Positions 52,699 through 61,515 of a stretch of 64,000 bases of DNA are shown piece by piece (position 1 is the first letter of the stretch; the number at the start of each line of letters is the position of its first letter). The position numbers and the translations under genes are program-made. The notes under the pieces were generated by a model. That model was not told the DNA's origin. It ran no database searches and saw nothing but the letters and a program-made list of their open reading frames with translations. The stretch comes from JAFGNB01 sp050304135 (GTDB lineage Bacteria > Fibrobacterota > Chitinivibrionia > Chitinivibrionales > Chitinispirillaceae), in the NCBI GenBank assembly GCA_050304135.1, contig JBNLDC010000034.1:1-64000 (forward strand), in the 5' to 3' direction.

Positions 52699-54025
52699 GC
52701 CGGAACGTTTCACGACGGTCGCGGTGCGGTCGATAGGGTGCAGGACCAATCAGGAGGAAATGACGGCACTCTCGGCGCGGCTTGCCGAAGAGGGATACCA
52801 GGTGGTCGACGTCACCGGCGAGGCGCAAATAATTATCCTCAATACCTGTTCCGTTACCGGAGCGACCGAATCGAAAACCCGACGGTTTCTCAAAACACTT
52901 TCCGATGCCGCCCCGCAGGCAAAAATCTGTGTGACCGGCTGTCTGGCCCAGCAGGATCCCGAGATGCTGCTGCAGTCAAAAGGCGTCTCGTGGGTGGTAG
53001 GCAACAGCTGTAAAAACAACATCGCTCAATTGTTGCGTACTTCACCCGGTGGGATACATACTACCGTGTTGTCAGATACAGCATCACATGCACTTGAAGT
53101 TGCAACGACGGTTGCGGCGCCGGATGCTCCCGGCAATCAGCGCACCCGGTTTTCGGTAAAGATTCAGGAAGGATGTGATTTCCATTGCAGCTACTGTATC
53201 GTCCCGCACCTGCGCGGTCCTTCTCGAAGTGCCCGGCAGGAAGAGGTCGTTGCCGTCTGCCGCAAGGCGATAACACTCGGTTACAAAGAACTGATTCTCA
53301 CCGGTACTCATATCGGTCAGTTTACGGATGGCGGCGGTGAGGGACTTGCGGTCCTTCTGGAAAAGCTGATCGGCATCAGTGGTGATTTCCGTATACGGTT
53401 GAGTTCACTTGACCCCCGTGACTGTACCGATGAACTGCTCGGACTGGTTGGTGCTTCCGGAAAAATTTGTGATCATGTGCATGTGAGTCTGCAGAGTTGC
53501 TCACCCGGCATCCTCGCGGCAATGCAACGCCCGGTCGATGCCACCCTCGCCTGTCTGGAGCGTCTTAAGAATTTCAGACGGAATTATCCGTTAACGGGGA
53601 TAGGAGCTGATCTTATCGTCGGTTTTCCGGGAGAGACAACCGGAGCATTTGAGGAAACCACCGGAGCGGCAGAGGCGCTTGAACTGTCGTACGCGCATGT
53701 TTTCCGATTTTCACCGCGTCCGGGAACAGCTGCCGCATGTATGACGAATACGGTACCGGAACCGGAAAAAACGACACGCAGTGCGATACTGCGGGATCTC
53801 GTCGGAAAGAGCCGATCGCACTTTATTAAAAAAATTGAACCAGTTCCACAGAGAATAATTGTAGAATCTGTATTCCCGGTCCGGGGGCTGACATCCAATT
53901 TTCTGCATGTTGAACTGCCTGGCGGGGAAGTGAACTGTAATACCTGGATGGAAGTGACTGTTCGTGCGGCACCGCTTCACGGACGGTATTGTCCGGCACA
54001 ACCTGTTCTACACAAGGTGGCTTGA
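52691..54025 (+). CDS. mtaB: tRNA t6A37 methylthiotransferase MtaB
   Basis: A 444-residue radical SAM enzyme that adds a methylthio group to t6A at position 37 of ANN-decoding tRNAs, giving ms2t6A. The N-terminal auxiliary cluster ligands are Cys17, Cys53 and Cys84. The radical SAM motif is CDFHCSYC (162-169). A TRAM-like C-terminus follows. The pattern GCRTNQ and NTCSVTGATESKTRR fits MtaB better than MiaB or RimO. Its substrate modification is made by TsaD, encoded 5 kb downstream. Overlaps the STAS gene by 8 bases and abuts the HDOD gene with no gap. Confidence 0.9.
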   Translation: MAEPERFTTVAVRSIGCRTNQEEMTALSARLAEEGYQVVDVTGEAQIIILNTCSVTGATESKTRRFLKTLSDAAPQAKICVTGCLAQQDPEMLLQSKGVSWVVGNSCKNNIAQLLRTSPGGIHTTVLSDTASHALEVATTVAAPDAPGNQRTRFSVKIQEGCDFHCSYCIVPHLRGPSRSARQEEVVAVCRKAITLGYKELILTGTHIGQFTDGGGEGLAVLLEKLIGISGDFRIRLSSLDPRDCTDELLGLVGASGKICDHVHVSLQSCSPGILAAMQRPVDATLACLERLKNFRRNYPLTGIGADLIVGFPGETTGAFEETTGAAEALELSYAHVFRFSPRPGTAAACMTNTVPEPEKTTRSAILRDLVGKSRSHFIKKIEPVPQRIIVESVFPVRGLTSNFLHVELPGGEVNCNTWMEVTVRAAPLHGRYCPAQPVLHKVA

Positions 54026-54916
54026 ATGACCGATCCCAGTATGCCAGCAGCGCCGAAAAATGAGCGGTACCGTCGATTTATCGAGCAGATTGACAGCCTG
54101 CCGTCATTACCCTCAATCGTTTCGCGGCTCATTCAGGTGGTCAATTCGCCTGACACTTCAGCAGATGACGCGGCAAAACTCATTCAGAAGGATCCCGCGC
54201 TCACCACCAAAATGCTCCGGCTTGCCAACAGCGCTTTCTACGGAATTCCCCGGAGCATATCATCGGTTTCCAGTGCGGTGGTGATTCTCGGATTCAATAC
54301 GATCCGTTCGCTCGTCCTGAGCGCCACGGTGATGAAGATGTTCTCGGGAAGCAAGAAACCGGCATTCGACAAGGACCGGTTCTGGAAACATTCGATCGTC
54401 TGCGCGCTTGCCGCAAAGACAATAGTCCGCCAGTTCATCAATGTCCGTATGATGGATCCGGAGAGTGCCTTCTGTGCCGGTATCCTGCACGATATCGGGA
54501 AACTCATTTTCAGTGAATTCGCCGGTGATGACTATCAGGAGGTCTGCAAATTCGCTCAAACGAACAGTGTTTCCCTTCTTGATGCCGAACGGCGGATTTT
54601 CGGCATCGGTCATTCGGATATCGGCAGGATTCTCGCCGATAAATGGGCTCTGCCGCTTGATCTTGAGTATGCACTGGTGCACCACCATGAACCGAAAAAT
54701 TCCGACAACCTTCTTGATCTGGTAACGACTGTTCATATCGCGGATATTCTGACGCATCAGGTCGGGCTCGGCCTCTGGGATGGCGAAGTGACCCCTCCGG
54801 AGTGGGATCAGGCGAGTGCGGTACTACGCCTCGAACAGGCTGATCGTGAACGCATTCTCGCGATGCTCTCCGACAGTATCGAAAAATCAGGTGAGTTCAT
54901 CGATATCATAAAGTAA
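54026..54916 (+). CDS. HDOD-domain signalling protein (first of two)
   Basis: A 296-residue protein. The HDOD domain fills residues 15-215 (SLPSLPSIVSRLIQVV, DPALTTKMLRLANSAFYGIP, FCAGILHDIGKLIF). A His-rich stretch (ALVHHHEPKN) follows. HDOD proteins are HD-fold scaffolds in chemotaxis, motility and second-messenger control and usually lack a complete hydrolase site; here HD is kept in LHDIGK. It starts on the base after the mtaB stop. Confidence 0.9.
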   Translation: MTDPSMPAAPKNERYRRFIEQIDSLPSLPSIVSRLIQVVNSPDTSADDAAKLIQKDPALTTKMLRLANSAFYGIPRSISSVSSAVVILGFNTIRSLVLSATVMKMFSGSKKPAFDKDRFWKHSIVCALAAKTIVRQFINVRMMDPESAFCAGILHDIGKLIFSEFAGDDYQEVCKFAQTNSVSLLDAERRIFGIGHSDIGRILADKWALPLDLEYALVHHHEPKNSDNLLDLVTTVHIADILTHQVGLGLWDGEVTPPEWDQASAVLRLEQADRERILAMLSDSIEKSGEFIDIIK

Positions 54917-54948
54917 AGCATCAATCACCATGTCACCTTTCTGCGGGA

Positions 54949-55806
54949 ATGTTTCCCATGATCGATAAGCGTATTTCCCGTGTGATGGAACGGCTGCCGG
55001 TGCCGTCTTCGGTGGTACACCGGATCAGTATGGTCGCCTCCAATCCGGATACCTCAGCGTCGGATGTTGCCGAAGTCATTAAAGGAGATCCCACGTTGTC
55101 GGGAAAAGTCCTTCGTCTGGCGAATTCATCATTTGTCGGTATTCCGAGAACTGTTTCATCGCTGCCGAATGCGGTGGTATTGCTCGGTGTCAAGAGGATC
55201 CATTCACTGGTCCTGACCACGGAACTGCTGTCGCCGGCTAAAAATATCGCAGCGTTGCCCTTTTCAATCGACCGGTTCCGTCGCCACGCGGTGACCGTCG
55301 CTTTTATTGCTGAGTCAATCGCCCGCCATCTGAAACGGTACGACGCACCCGATGAACACGAACTCTTCTCCGGAGCACTTCTTCACGATATCGGAAAACT
55401 CCTCGCCGGTATCGCCGATCCCGTAGGGGTGGCTGCAATTTACAAACGGTGCCGACAGCGGTCGATACCGTATTACCGGGCAGAGAACGAAGAGCTCTCC
55501 CATACGCTGCTCGGTCTTGCACTGGCTGAACAGTGGAAGTTTCCCTGGGAACTGACAGCCTGCATACGCGGACACCACACTGCAGCCTGTTTTCCGGAAC
55601 AGCACCGACTGGTATCGGTAATTCATATTGCCGATGTTATGGCACATCTGCTCGGGTTTGCACTCTTCCCCGATGAAAAAACACCCGCACTCGACGATGC
55701 GGCACTTGCCGAGGTACAACTACCGGTTGAGCGTTTACGGGTGATTGCCGAGGATATCCTCGAAAAACAGGAACAGATTGCATCGTTACTTGAAATCCTT
55801 GAATGA
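54949..55806 (+). CDS. HDOD-domain signalling protein (second of two)
   Basis: A 285-residue paralogue of the preceding gene, 32 bases downstream. It shares the same layout: PVPSSVVHRISMVASNPDT, DPTLSGKVLRLANSSFVGIP, FSGALLHDIGKLLA. The tandem pair probably arose by duplication and has diverged well. The start may be 54958 rather than 54949. Both proteins lie in one transcription unit with mtaB. Confidence 0.9.
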   Translation: MFPMIDKRISRVMERLPVPSSVVHRISMVASNPDTSASDVAEVIKGDPTLSGKVLRLANSSFVGIPRTVSSLPNAVVLLGVKRIHSLVLTTELLSPAKNIAALPFSIDRFRRHAVTVAFIAESIARHLKRYDAPDEHELFSGALLHDIGKLLAGIADPVGVAAIYKRCRQRSIPYYRAENEELSHTLLGLALAEQWKFPWELTACIRGHHTAACFPEQHRLVSVIHIADVMAHLLGFALFPDEKTPALDDAALAEVQLPVERLRVIAEDILEKQEQIASLLEILE

Positions 55807-56218
55807 TAATTCCCCGGTTAGTTGGATTGTTATGTGCGGAGCGAAGATCATTATCTGCCGTTTGTTGTCCTGAACTGTGGTATGGAGCAGGATCAATCAG
55901 GTATTTTACAGGGTTCCCGAAAGAACCGTACATTCGCCGGATACCGTCAGGCGTCGACGGCGGAGCGCATTGTACCGGTGGGAAACGGGGAATCCTGCTT
56001 TTTGCGGCACCTGCGGTGAGGATACTTTCCGTTGTACTGCAGTTGCGTCTGAATAACCCCGTTCACAATCTTCCGTGCATTGCTCGGGTGTCGCAGTGTG
56101 TGAATACGGCAGGGTAACACCTCTACGTCGCCTGAATGAACGGTGAAGAGGAGTTTTTCGTCCTTGGTCACCACCCGGCAGATGCCGGTATACTGTTGTT
56201 GAATGAACTTTTACCTAG
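55807..56218. other. 410-bp gap; one doubtful minus-strand frame
   Basis: No clear gene. On the minus strand, a frame from about 56207 to 55947 is open for about 85 codons (VVTKDEKLLFTVHSGDVEVL, HPSNARKIVNGVIQ). It reads like a protein fragment but starts after a stop without a ribosome site. It may be a gene remnant. No structured RNA is recognised. Confidence 0.35.
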
Positions 56219-57163
56219 ATGTGGAAAAATGCAGTTATGAACCTGATGGCACGCTTGAAGGAGGGGTTGAGTAAAACCCGGTCACAGATCAGTTCGATTC
56301 TCGGAGCAGGGGAGCAATTTAACGAGGAATTTTTTGAGGCACTTGAGGATGCTCTCATCTCGGCGGATATCGGTGTTGAATTGTCGGGAGAAATTCTGAT
56401 TGATCTTCGGCAGCGTATTAAAGATGAAAAAATAGATTCGGTCGGCAGTGCGTACGATGCTATGAAGGAAATGCTTATCGAGCAGCTAGATGTCAAACTT
56501 CTACCGGATGATTTTCCGCCGAAACCATGGGTTACCCTTGTTGTTGGTGTCAACGGCGTCGGGAAGACGACAACGATCGGAAAAATTGCCAACGAGTTGC
56601 GTTCGGGCGGTAAATCGGTGATGCTGGGAGCGGTTGATACCTTCCGGGCGGGAGCTATTGAACAGTTGCGCATATGGGCGGAAAGAACCGGTTCGGAGTT
56701 TGTTTCCCAGAAGGAGGGTTCGGATCCGGCCTCGGTGGCATTTGATGCGATGGAGGCGGCAAAGGCCCGCAACACCGATGTATTGATTCTGGATACCGCC
56801 GGCAGGCTTCATAACAAGATCAATCTAATGCACGAAATGGAGAAAATTCTCCGGGTGATCAAGCGCAATACTCCTCATGCACCCAATGAAATCCTCCTTG
56901 TCGTTGATGCGACAACCGGGCAGAACGCGCTCAGGCAGGTTGCCGCCTTCAATGAGATGCTCGGTATCACCGGTCTGGTGATTACCAAACTCGATGGTAC
57001 GGCAAAGGGCGGTGTCGCGCTTGCGATGGCGAAAACGTACCGTATCCCGGTCAGGAAAATAGGGGTCGGTGAAGGGATTGAAGATCTTCAGGATTTCAAT
57101 GCACGGGCGTATATCGAGGCGATGTTCGGGGATCTGACCGAAAACAGTGCACAACCGGAGTAA
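56219..57163 (+). CDS. ftsY: signal recognition particle receptor FtsY
   Basis: A 314-residue GTPase that docks SRP-bound ribosomes at the inner membrane. The N domain is about 8-95. The G domain has GVNGVGKTTTIGK (110-122), VDTFRAGAIEQLR, DTAGRLH, TKLDGTAKGGVAL and the closing GVGEGIEDLQDF. The acidic A domain of the E. coli protein is absent, as in many phyla. The exact start (56219 or Met at 56237) is unclear because no good ribosome site is seen. Confidence 0.95.
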   Translation: MWKNAVMNLMARLKEGLSKTRSQISSILGAGEQFNEEFFEALEDALISADIGVELSGEILIDLRQRIKDEKIDSVGSAYDAMKEMLIEQLDVKLLPDDFPPKPWVTLVVGVNGVGKTTTIGKIANELRSGGKSVMLGAVDTFRAGAIEQLRIWAERTGSEFVSQKEGSDPASVAFDAMEAAKARNTDVLILDTAGRLHNKINLMHEMEKILRVIKRNTPHAPNEILLVVDATTGQNALRQVAAFNEMLGITGLVITKLDGTAKGGVALAMAKTYRIPVRKIGVGEGIEDLQDFNARAYIEAMFGDLTENSAQPE

Positions 57164-57322
57164 TCTATTATATAGTTTACTCCGATAGCTTAGAGCTGTT
57201 TGCCTATTTAGTTATCCTGACGGTGAAACTGCTGTAACGATAGCATGAAGGTGCCGGTACGGCAGTGAAATACTGTTTTAAGCTACGACTCTATATCCGT
57301 GGAATTCAACAAGAGGTTCATG

Positions 57323-57853
57323 ATGGATAATCCGATCTGGTCCTATTTTTTCAGACCCCCCCGGGAGAAAATGGCCAACATCGAATTGATGAAGGAACTG
57401 CCGGTTTTCGAATCGTTGACAACGGGAGAACTGGTGCAGATTGAGCGGGTACTGCATGAACGGCACTATAGCCCCGGGGAGGTGGTGTTCAACGAGGGAG
57501 AGCCGGGAGCGGGGCTTTACATTGTTAAAAAAGGCGAAATATCAATACGGAAAAAAATCGAGGGTGGGGAGGCGCTGCAACTGGCCGTGATTCCCGAACG
57601 GAGCTTTTTCGGGGAGCTGGCCCTGCTCGATGAAATCCCCCGGAGTGCTTCTGCATTTGCTCTTTCCCAGACGATTCTGTATGGTTTCTCCAAACCAGAT
57701 CTGGAGCATCTTCTTGAACGTAGCCAGCGTTTAGGAAGTAAAATAATTCTTAATCTTTCAAAACTGGTGAGCCGCAGGCTGATAAAGGCGAATGAAAATC
57801 TTGAAGCGGTTCAGGCGGAACTCAATCGCTGTAAAGAGAACGAAGGCAGGTAA
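57323..57853 (+). CDS. cyclic nucleotide-binding domain protein
   Basis: A 176-residue protein with a single cNMP-binding fold, about residues 20-140 (LYIVKKGEISIRKK, FFGELALLDEIPRSASAFA). A C-terminal helix is likely a coiled coil. There is no DNA-binding domain, so it is a sensor or adaptor rather than a transcription factor. The start at 57323 has AAGAGG 6 nt upstream; ATG 57320 is closer. The next gene starts 3 bases after its stop. Confidence 0.8.
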   Translation: MDNPIWSYFFRPPREKMANIELMKELPVFESLTTGELVQIERVLHERHYSPGEVVFNEGEPGAGLYIVKKGEISIRKKIEGGEALQLAVIPERSFFGELALLDEIPRSASAFALSQTILYGFSKPDLEHLLERSQRLGSKIILNLSKLVSRRLIKANENLEAVQAELNRCKENEGR

Positions 57854-57856
57854 ACG

Positions 57857-58915
57857 ATGCGGCATGTCGGTGCCAATCAGATAATCAGGTTCGGGTTCTT
57901 CATTCTTGTCGCGGTAGTGACGGTTGTAATATTCTATTCGATCAAACTTCTTTTTTTTCCGCTGGTAGCTGCGCTTCTGCTGAAATTTCTGCTTACCCCG
58001 GTGGTTAATTTTCTTGAAACCAGAGGTTTCAAACGTCTGACTGCCATTGTAATCCTCTATGTTCTCATTTTGGGGGTGGTGGGTGGTGCACTGGTGATCA
58101 TCATACCATTATTGGTCAAGGAAACGCGCAATTTCACTGCCGATATGCCGATGTACGAAAAAATGCTTGAGAGTGCACTGGTAAAAATACGGGAACTCAT
58201 CCTGCTGAAATTTCCGAATGCAAATATTCCCGATCTTTTCACTCTCGTGCACAAGTATCTGGCAACAGCGAACAACAGATTCATCAGCGCGATTCCCCGT
58301 TATGCATCGGGAGCAATTTCCATTCTCTCCGTTGCAGCCCTGGTACCCATCATCACCTTCTTTTTTCTGGCCGATGGGCATCTGATTCAGAAGGCGCTGC
58401 TGCTGCTTGCGCCGAACAGGTATTTCGAGATGTTCGTTCTGCTTTCCGATAAGGTAATGGGGGCAGTGCAGGCTTTTATCCGTGGACAATTGATTGATGC
58501 GTTATCGGTTGGTATCATGACTTCGGTGGGCCTTGCAATCGCCGGGACTCCCTATTTTTTAGTTATCGGGATCATTGCCGGGCTAGGTAACCTGATTCCG
58601 TATTTAGGTCCGGTAATCGGATTTATCCCCGCATTTATTGTTCTGCTGGTCAGTCCGGAAGGATTCAGTACGGTCGGGCTCATTAAAATTTTAATTGTTT
58701 TCGTAATGGTGCAGTTTCTTGAAGGGACGTTCGTTTACCCGATCGCGGTCGGTAAAAGTGTAAATCTGCATCCGCTGGTGGTGATTATCGGTGTCACTGT
58801 TGGAGGAATCCTCGGTGGCGTGGTGGGAATGCTGATCGTAATACCCGTAATCTGCGTGATGAAGGTAACAATAGAGGTGATGTATTCCTACCTGAAACAG
58901 TATTCGATTATCTAA
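57857..58915 (+). CDS. AI-2E family transporter (putative permease)
   Basis: A 352-residue membrane protein of the AI-2E/TqsA/PerM family with about seven to eight helices. Typical features are the N-terminal LLFFPLVAALLLKFLLTPVV and the C-terminal pair VGLAIAGTPYFLVIGIIAG and IPYLGPVIGFIPA. Known members export autoinducer-2 or act as sodium/proton antiporters; which applies here is unknown. It lies 3 bases after the cNMP-binding gene, which may gate it. Confidence 0.85.
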   Translation: MRHVGANQIIRFGFFILVAVVTVVIFYSIKLLFFPLVAALLLKFLLTPVVNFLETRGFKRLTAIVILYVLILGVVGGALVIIIPLLVKETRNFTADMPMYEKMLESALVKIRELILLKFPNANIPDLFTLVHKYLATANNRFISAIPRYASGAISILSVAALVPIITFFFLADGHLIQKALLLLAPNRYFEMFVLLSDKVMGAVQAFIRGQLIDALSVGIMTSVGLAIAGTPYFLVIGIIAGLGNLIPYLGPVIGFIPAFIVLLVSPEGFSTVGLIKILIVFVMVQFLEGTFVYPIAVGKSVNLHPLVVIIGVTVGGILGGVVGMLIVIPVICVMKVTIEVMYSYLKQYSII

Positions 58916-58984
58916 TCTGCCGAGCGCAAGGTTGCAGCCTGAATTCCAGCTAATCTCCGCTTGAGAATATTCCTGCCGGCAGTC

Positions 58985-59134
58985 TTATTTCTTCCCGTAC
59001 AACTTCCGTACTTTCACATCGGCAATGTCGGTGCACTCCGCGATTATCCGTTCCATTCTCAGTAGTTGCAGAGCTACGAGAATAAGAAATGCCGCGATAA
59101 AAACTGATAAAACCGAAAGAATGAAGACAAACAT
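58985..59134 (-). CDS. 49-residue membrane protein downstream of tsaD
   Basis: A short frame on the minus strand starting MFVFILSVLSVFIAAFLILV, one membrane helix, then a basic tail ending VRKLYGKK. AAGGAG lies upstream at about 59148, in the 22-base gap after the tsaD stop, so it is probably the last gene of that operon. No family recognised. Confidence 0.5.
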   Translation of the reverse strand: MFVFILSVLSVFIAAFLILVALQLLRMERIIAECTDIADVKVRKLYGKK

Positions 59135-59156
59135 GGTGCCTGATCTCCTTGAGGAA

Positions 59157-60146
59157 TTAAAGACCCCTTGATGGGCTCATTGAAGGTGCTATCAGGTTGC
59201 CACGGGTATACCGCAGGTGACCGGCGAGTGCAATCATTGCAGCATTATCGGTGCAGAGTTGTTTATCGGGGGAAATAACTCTACCCGGAAACCGGGTGGA
59301 AATTGTATCGCGAAGATGTCCGTTGCAGGCAACACCACCAACAAATAACAATGTTGATATACCGGTACGATCGGCCGCTTTTTTCGCATTGCCGGCCAGA
59401 GTGGCCGCAACCGTCCGCTGAAATGCATTGCAGAGTGCGGGTCGCAATGCACGTATCTCATCCTGCGATTTACCCTGAAGCAGGTATTTTACCGCTGTTT
59501 TAAGTCCCGAAAAACTGAAGTGCATCTCTCCCTGAGAACATTTCGCAACAGTAAACGAGGGGAGGTCTTCCGGTTTCCCGCTGTAGCGGGCAGCCTCTTC
59601 CTCAATCAACCGCCCGGCGGGATAGGGAAACCCGAACATTTTTCCCACTTTATCGAAAGCTTCACCGGCGGCATCATCAACGGTTTCCCCAAGGCAGGTG
59701 AACTTATCAAGAGAATCAACGCGGTAGAGTGCGGTGTGCCCGCCCGAAACCACGAGAGCCAAAAACGGAGGAGCGACATCCGGGTGCTCAAGAAGTGCTG
59801 AACAGATATGACCCTCAAGGTGGTTGATACCGGTAATGGCACATCCGCAGACGGAATGCAGACCCAGGGCAAAGCTGATACCTACAAGTAGTGCTCCCGC
59901 GAGACCGGGGCCATCGGTAACTGCGATCAGATCGATATCTTTCGGGGAAAGTCCGGATTTGTTAAAACATGATTCGGTCAGTCGATCAATTTTTTCCAGG
60001 TGTGCACGGGAGGCAAGCTCCGGAACTACTCCTCCGAAACGGCAATGGTCCATCTGTGAGTATATCGTGTTGAAGAGAATCTTTTTATTGTCGAGAAGCG
60101 CAATTGATGTTTCATCACATGAGCTTTCGATACCAAGTGTTATCAT
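59157..60146 (-). CDS. tsaD: tRNA t6A biosynthesis protein TsaD
   Basis: A 329-residue ATPase that transfers the threonylcarbamoyl group to A37 of ANN-decoding tRNAs, with TsaB, TsaE and TsaC. Motifs are GIESSCDETS (5-14), the metal-binding HLEGH (109-113), VSGGHTAL and FSFSGLKTAV. Length is standard. The start overlaps the preceding gene's stop as ATGA. Its partners TsaB and TsaE are not in the window. Confidence 0.95.
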   Translation of the reverse strand: MITLGIESSCDETSIALLDNKKILFNTIYSQMDHCRFGGVVPELASRAHLEKIDRLTESCFNKSGLSPKDIDLIAVTDGPGLAGALLVGISFALGLHSVCGCAITGINHLEGHICSALLEHPDVAPPFLALVVSGGHTALYRVDSLDKFTCLGETVDDAAGEAFDKVGKMFGFPYPAGRLIEEEAARYSGKPEDLPSFTVAKCSQGEMHFSFSGLKTAVKYLLQGKSQDEIRALRPALCNAFQRTVAATLAGNAKKAADRTGISTLLFVGGVACNGHLRDTISTRFPGRVISPDKQLCTDNAAMIALAGHLRYTRGNLIAPSMSPSRGL

Positions 60147-61021
60147 AGGGCTTTCTGCTGGACAAGTGACCGCAGTTGCGGTCTCTGATTGATCATTTCC
60201 TGAAGTTCGGCGTCACAATTAATAAACGAAAGCGTACCGCCCTGACTCGATAAAAGATAATTGATTTTTTCCAGATATTCCATTTCCTTCTCGTACATGA
60301 AATGTACACCGGTCAGATCAACGGTTATCGGGGCGCTTGGTTGTTGCTGGAGAATATCATTGATGTTTTTCCAGAGCAGCTGAAAATCGGCATCTTTTGT
60401 CGCATCAGAATACAGCTGGAGTTGCTGTGGCGGGTTATATGGCATTGTGGCTCTGGTTTGGAACCCGTTGTCGGAGTGAGGAGGGGGAGAGTAACCATCA
60501 TTGCCACCGGCAGGTTTCATCGGCTGGTGTGTGCTTTGGGGTGGATCCGGTTGATACTTCTGTTGGGCTGGGACGGACTCCTCGGGGTAATCGTTATGGG
60601 AATAGGGAGTTACTGTTGAATATTCAAGGGTACCTATACTGGTGTCCGGGGGGGCGGCGATAGGCGGTATATCTTCGGATTCACCGTTGGAAGAATGGGT
60701 GAAGTTGTCGGAGAGTTCAAAGCTTCCTCTGACATTACGAACGATTTGAATCGTATCTTCACCGGGATTTTCGGAAGGGGGAGTGTTGATAAGTGGATCA
60801 TTTGATCCGATGACTGTCGCCTGACTTTGGACCGGACTGCGCTCGGCTGATCGGTCTTTTTTCAAAGCATCAAATTCCTGAGAACGTTTTTCAACTTCAC
60901 GTTCGAGAATAGACGATTTCGAAGATAATGACGCAAGATAGATCCAGTCAACGATCGCGAGGATCAGGGATACTATCATGACCGAAACAATAATAGTGAA
61001 AAGAGTATCAATCGTCGGCAT
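60143..61021 (-). CDS. membrane-anchored protein with STAS-like C-terminus
   Basis: A 292-residue protein. One membrane helix is at about residues 5-27, then a coiled coil (about 32-60). A long Pro/Ser/Gln-rich low-complexity stretch (60-210) follows. The C-terminal 85 residues look like a STAS fold (PITVDLTGVHFMYEKEMEYL, GGTLSFINCDAELQEMINQ). The gene overlaps tsaD by 4 bases. A very strong hairpin lies 36-63 bases before its start. No known family fits the whole protein. Confidence 0.65.
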   Translation of the reverse strand: MPTIDTLFTIIVSVMIVSLILAIVDWIYLASLSSKSSILEREVEKRSQEFDALKKDRSAERSPVQSQATVIGSNDPLINTPPSENPGEDTIQIVRNVRGSFELSDNFTHSSNGESEDIPPIAAPPDTSIGTLEYSTVTPYSHNDYPEESVPAQQKYQPDPPQSTHQPMKPAGGNDGYSPPPHSDNGFQTRATMPYNPPQQLQLYSDATKDADFQLLWKNINDILQQQPSAPITVDLTGVHFMYEKEMEYLEKINYLLSSQGGTLSFINCDAELQEMINQRPQLRSLVQQKAL

Positions 61022-61056
61022 TGTTTCAGTTAGTCCTTGTTTTCAAAGGTGCCACC

Positions 61057-61084
61057 CGGACCACCCGGATAACCGGGTGGTCCG
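61057..61084. other. perfect 12-bp hairpin in the leader of the STAS-like gene
   Basis: 61057-61068 pairs with 61073-61084 around an ATAA loop and is mostly G and C. There is no T-tract on either side, so a terminator is unlikely. Its place in the 5' region of the minus-strand operon suggests a stabilising or regulatory leader, or a repeat element. Confidence 0.55.
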
Positions 61085-61515
61085 AGTGTATTCCCCACTT
61101 CCGGTTTTAAAGATCAACCGGTTATGGGGTGCCGCAGCGGCGTTCACCCCTGTAGACGATACCTATGGTCCGAACCTTTTGACGCATCTGCATCAATCAA
61201 AAAAGTATACCATTACAGTGTAATAATTGCGAGATCAAATGCAGTATCTCTGATAGGTGGTCGGTACCTTTATTGTGGGGTTACTCTGAAACCGGAGCAC
61301 GGCATCACTTCGGTTTCATGGCGGAAGAATGACTGTCGCAGTTTTTCACTATTTTGTGGACCTCCAACTATTGTTAATAAGAGACGCCAAGGCCCTGTCG
61401 TTCTGATATTGACAGGGATTATATTGTATTTTTACCGCCGGTCACAAGATGTCTAAATATTGTTCTGATTTTTACTACAACCTGTTTTCTGAAGTATGGT
61501 CCGGAGTATAGCAGC
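61085..61515. other. divergent 430-bp gap without a gene
   Basis: It separates the leftward tsaD operon from the rightward signalling cluster. A 7-bp stem (61393-61399 with 61411-61417) is followed by AT-rich sequence and lies about 100 bases before the receiver-HATPase gene. Promoters for both sides should lie here, but none stands out. Confidence 0.35.
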
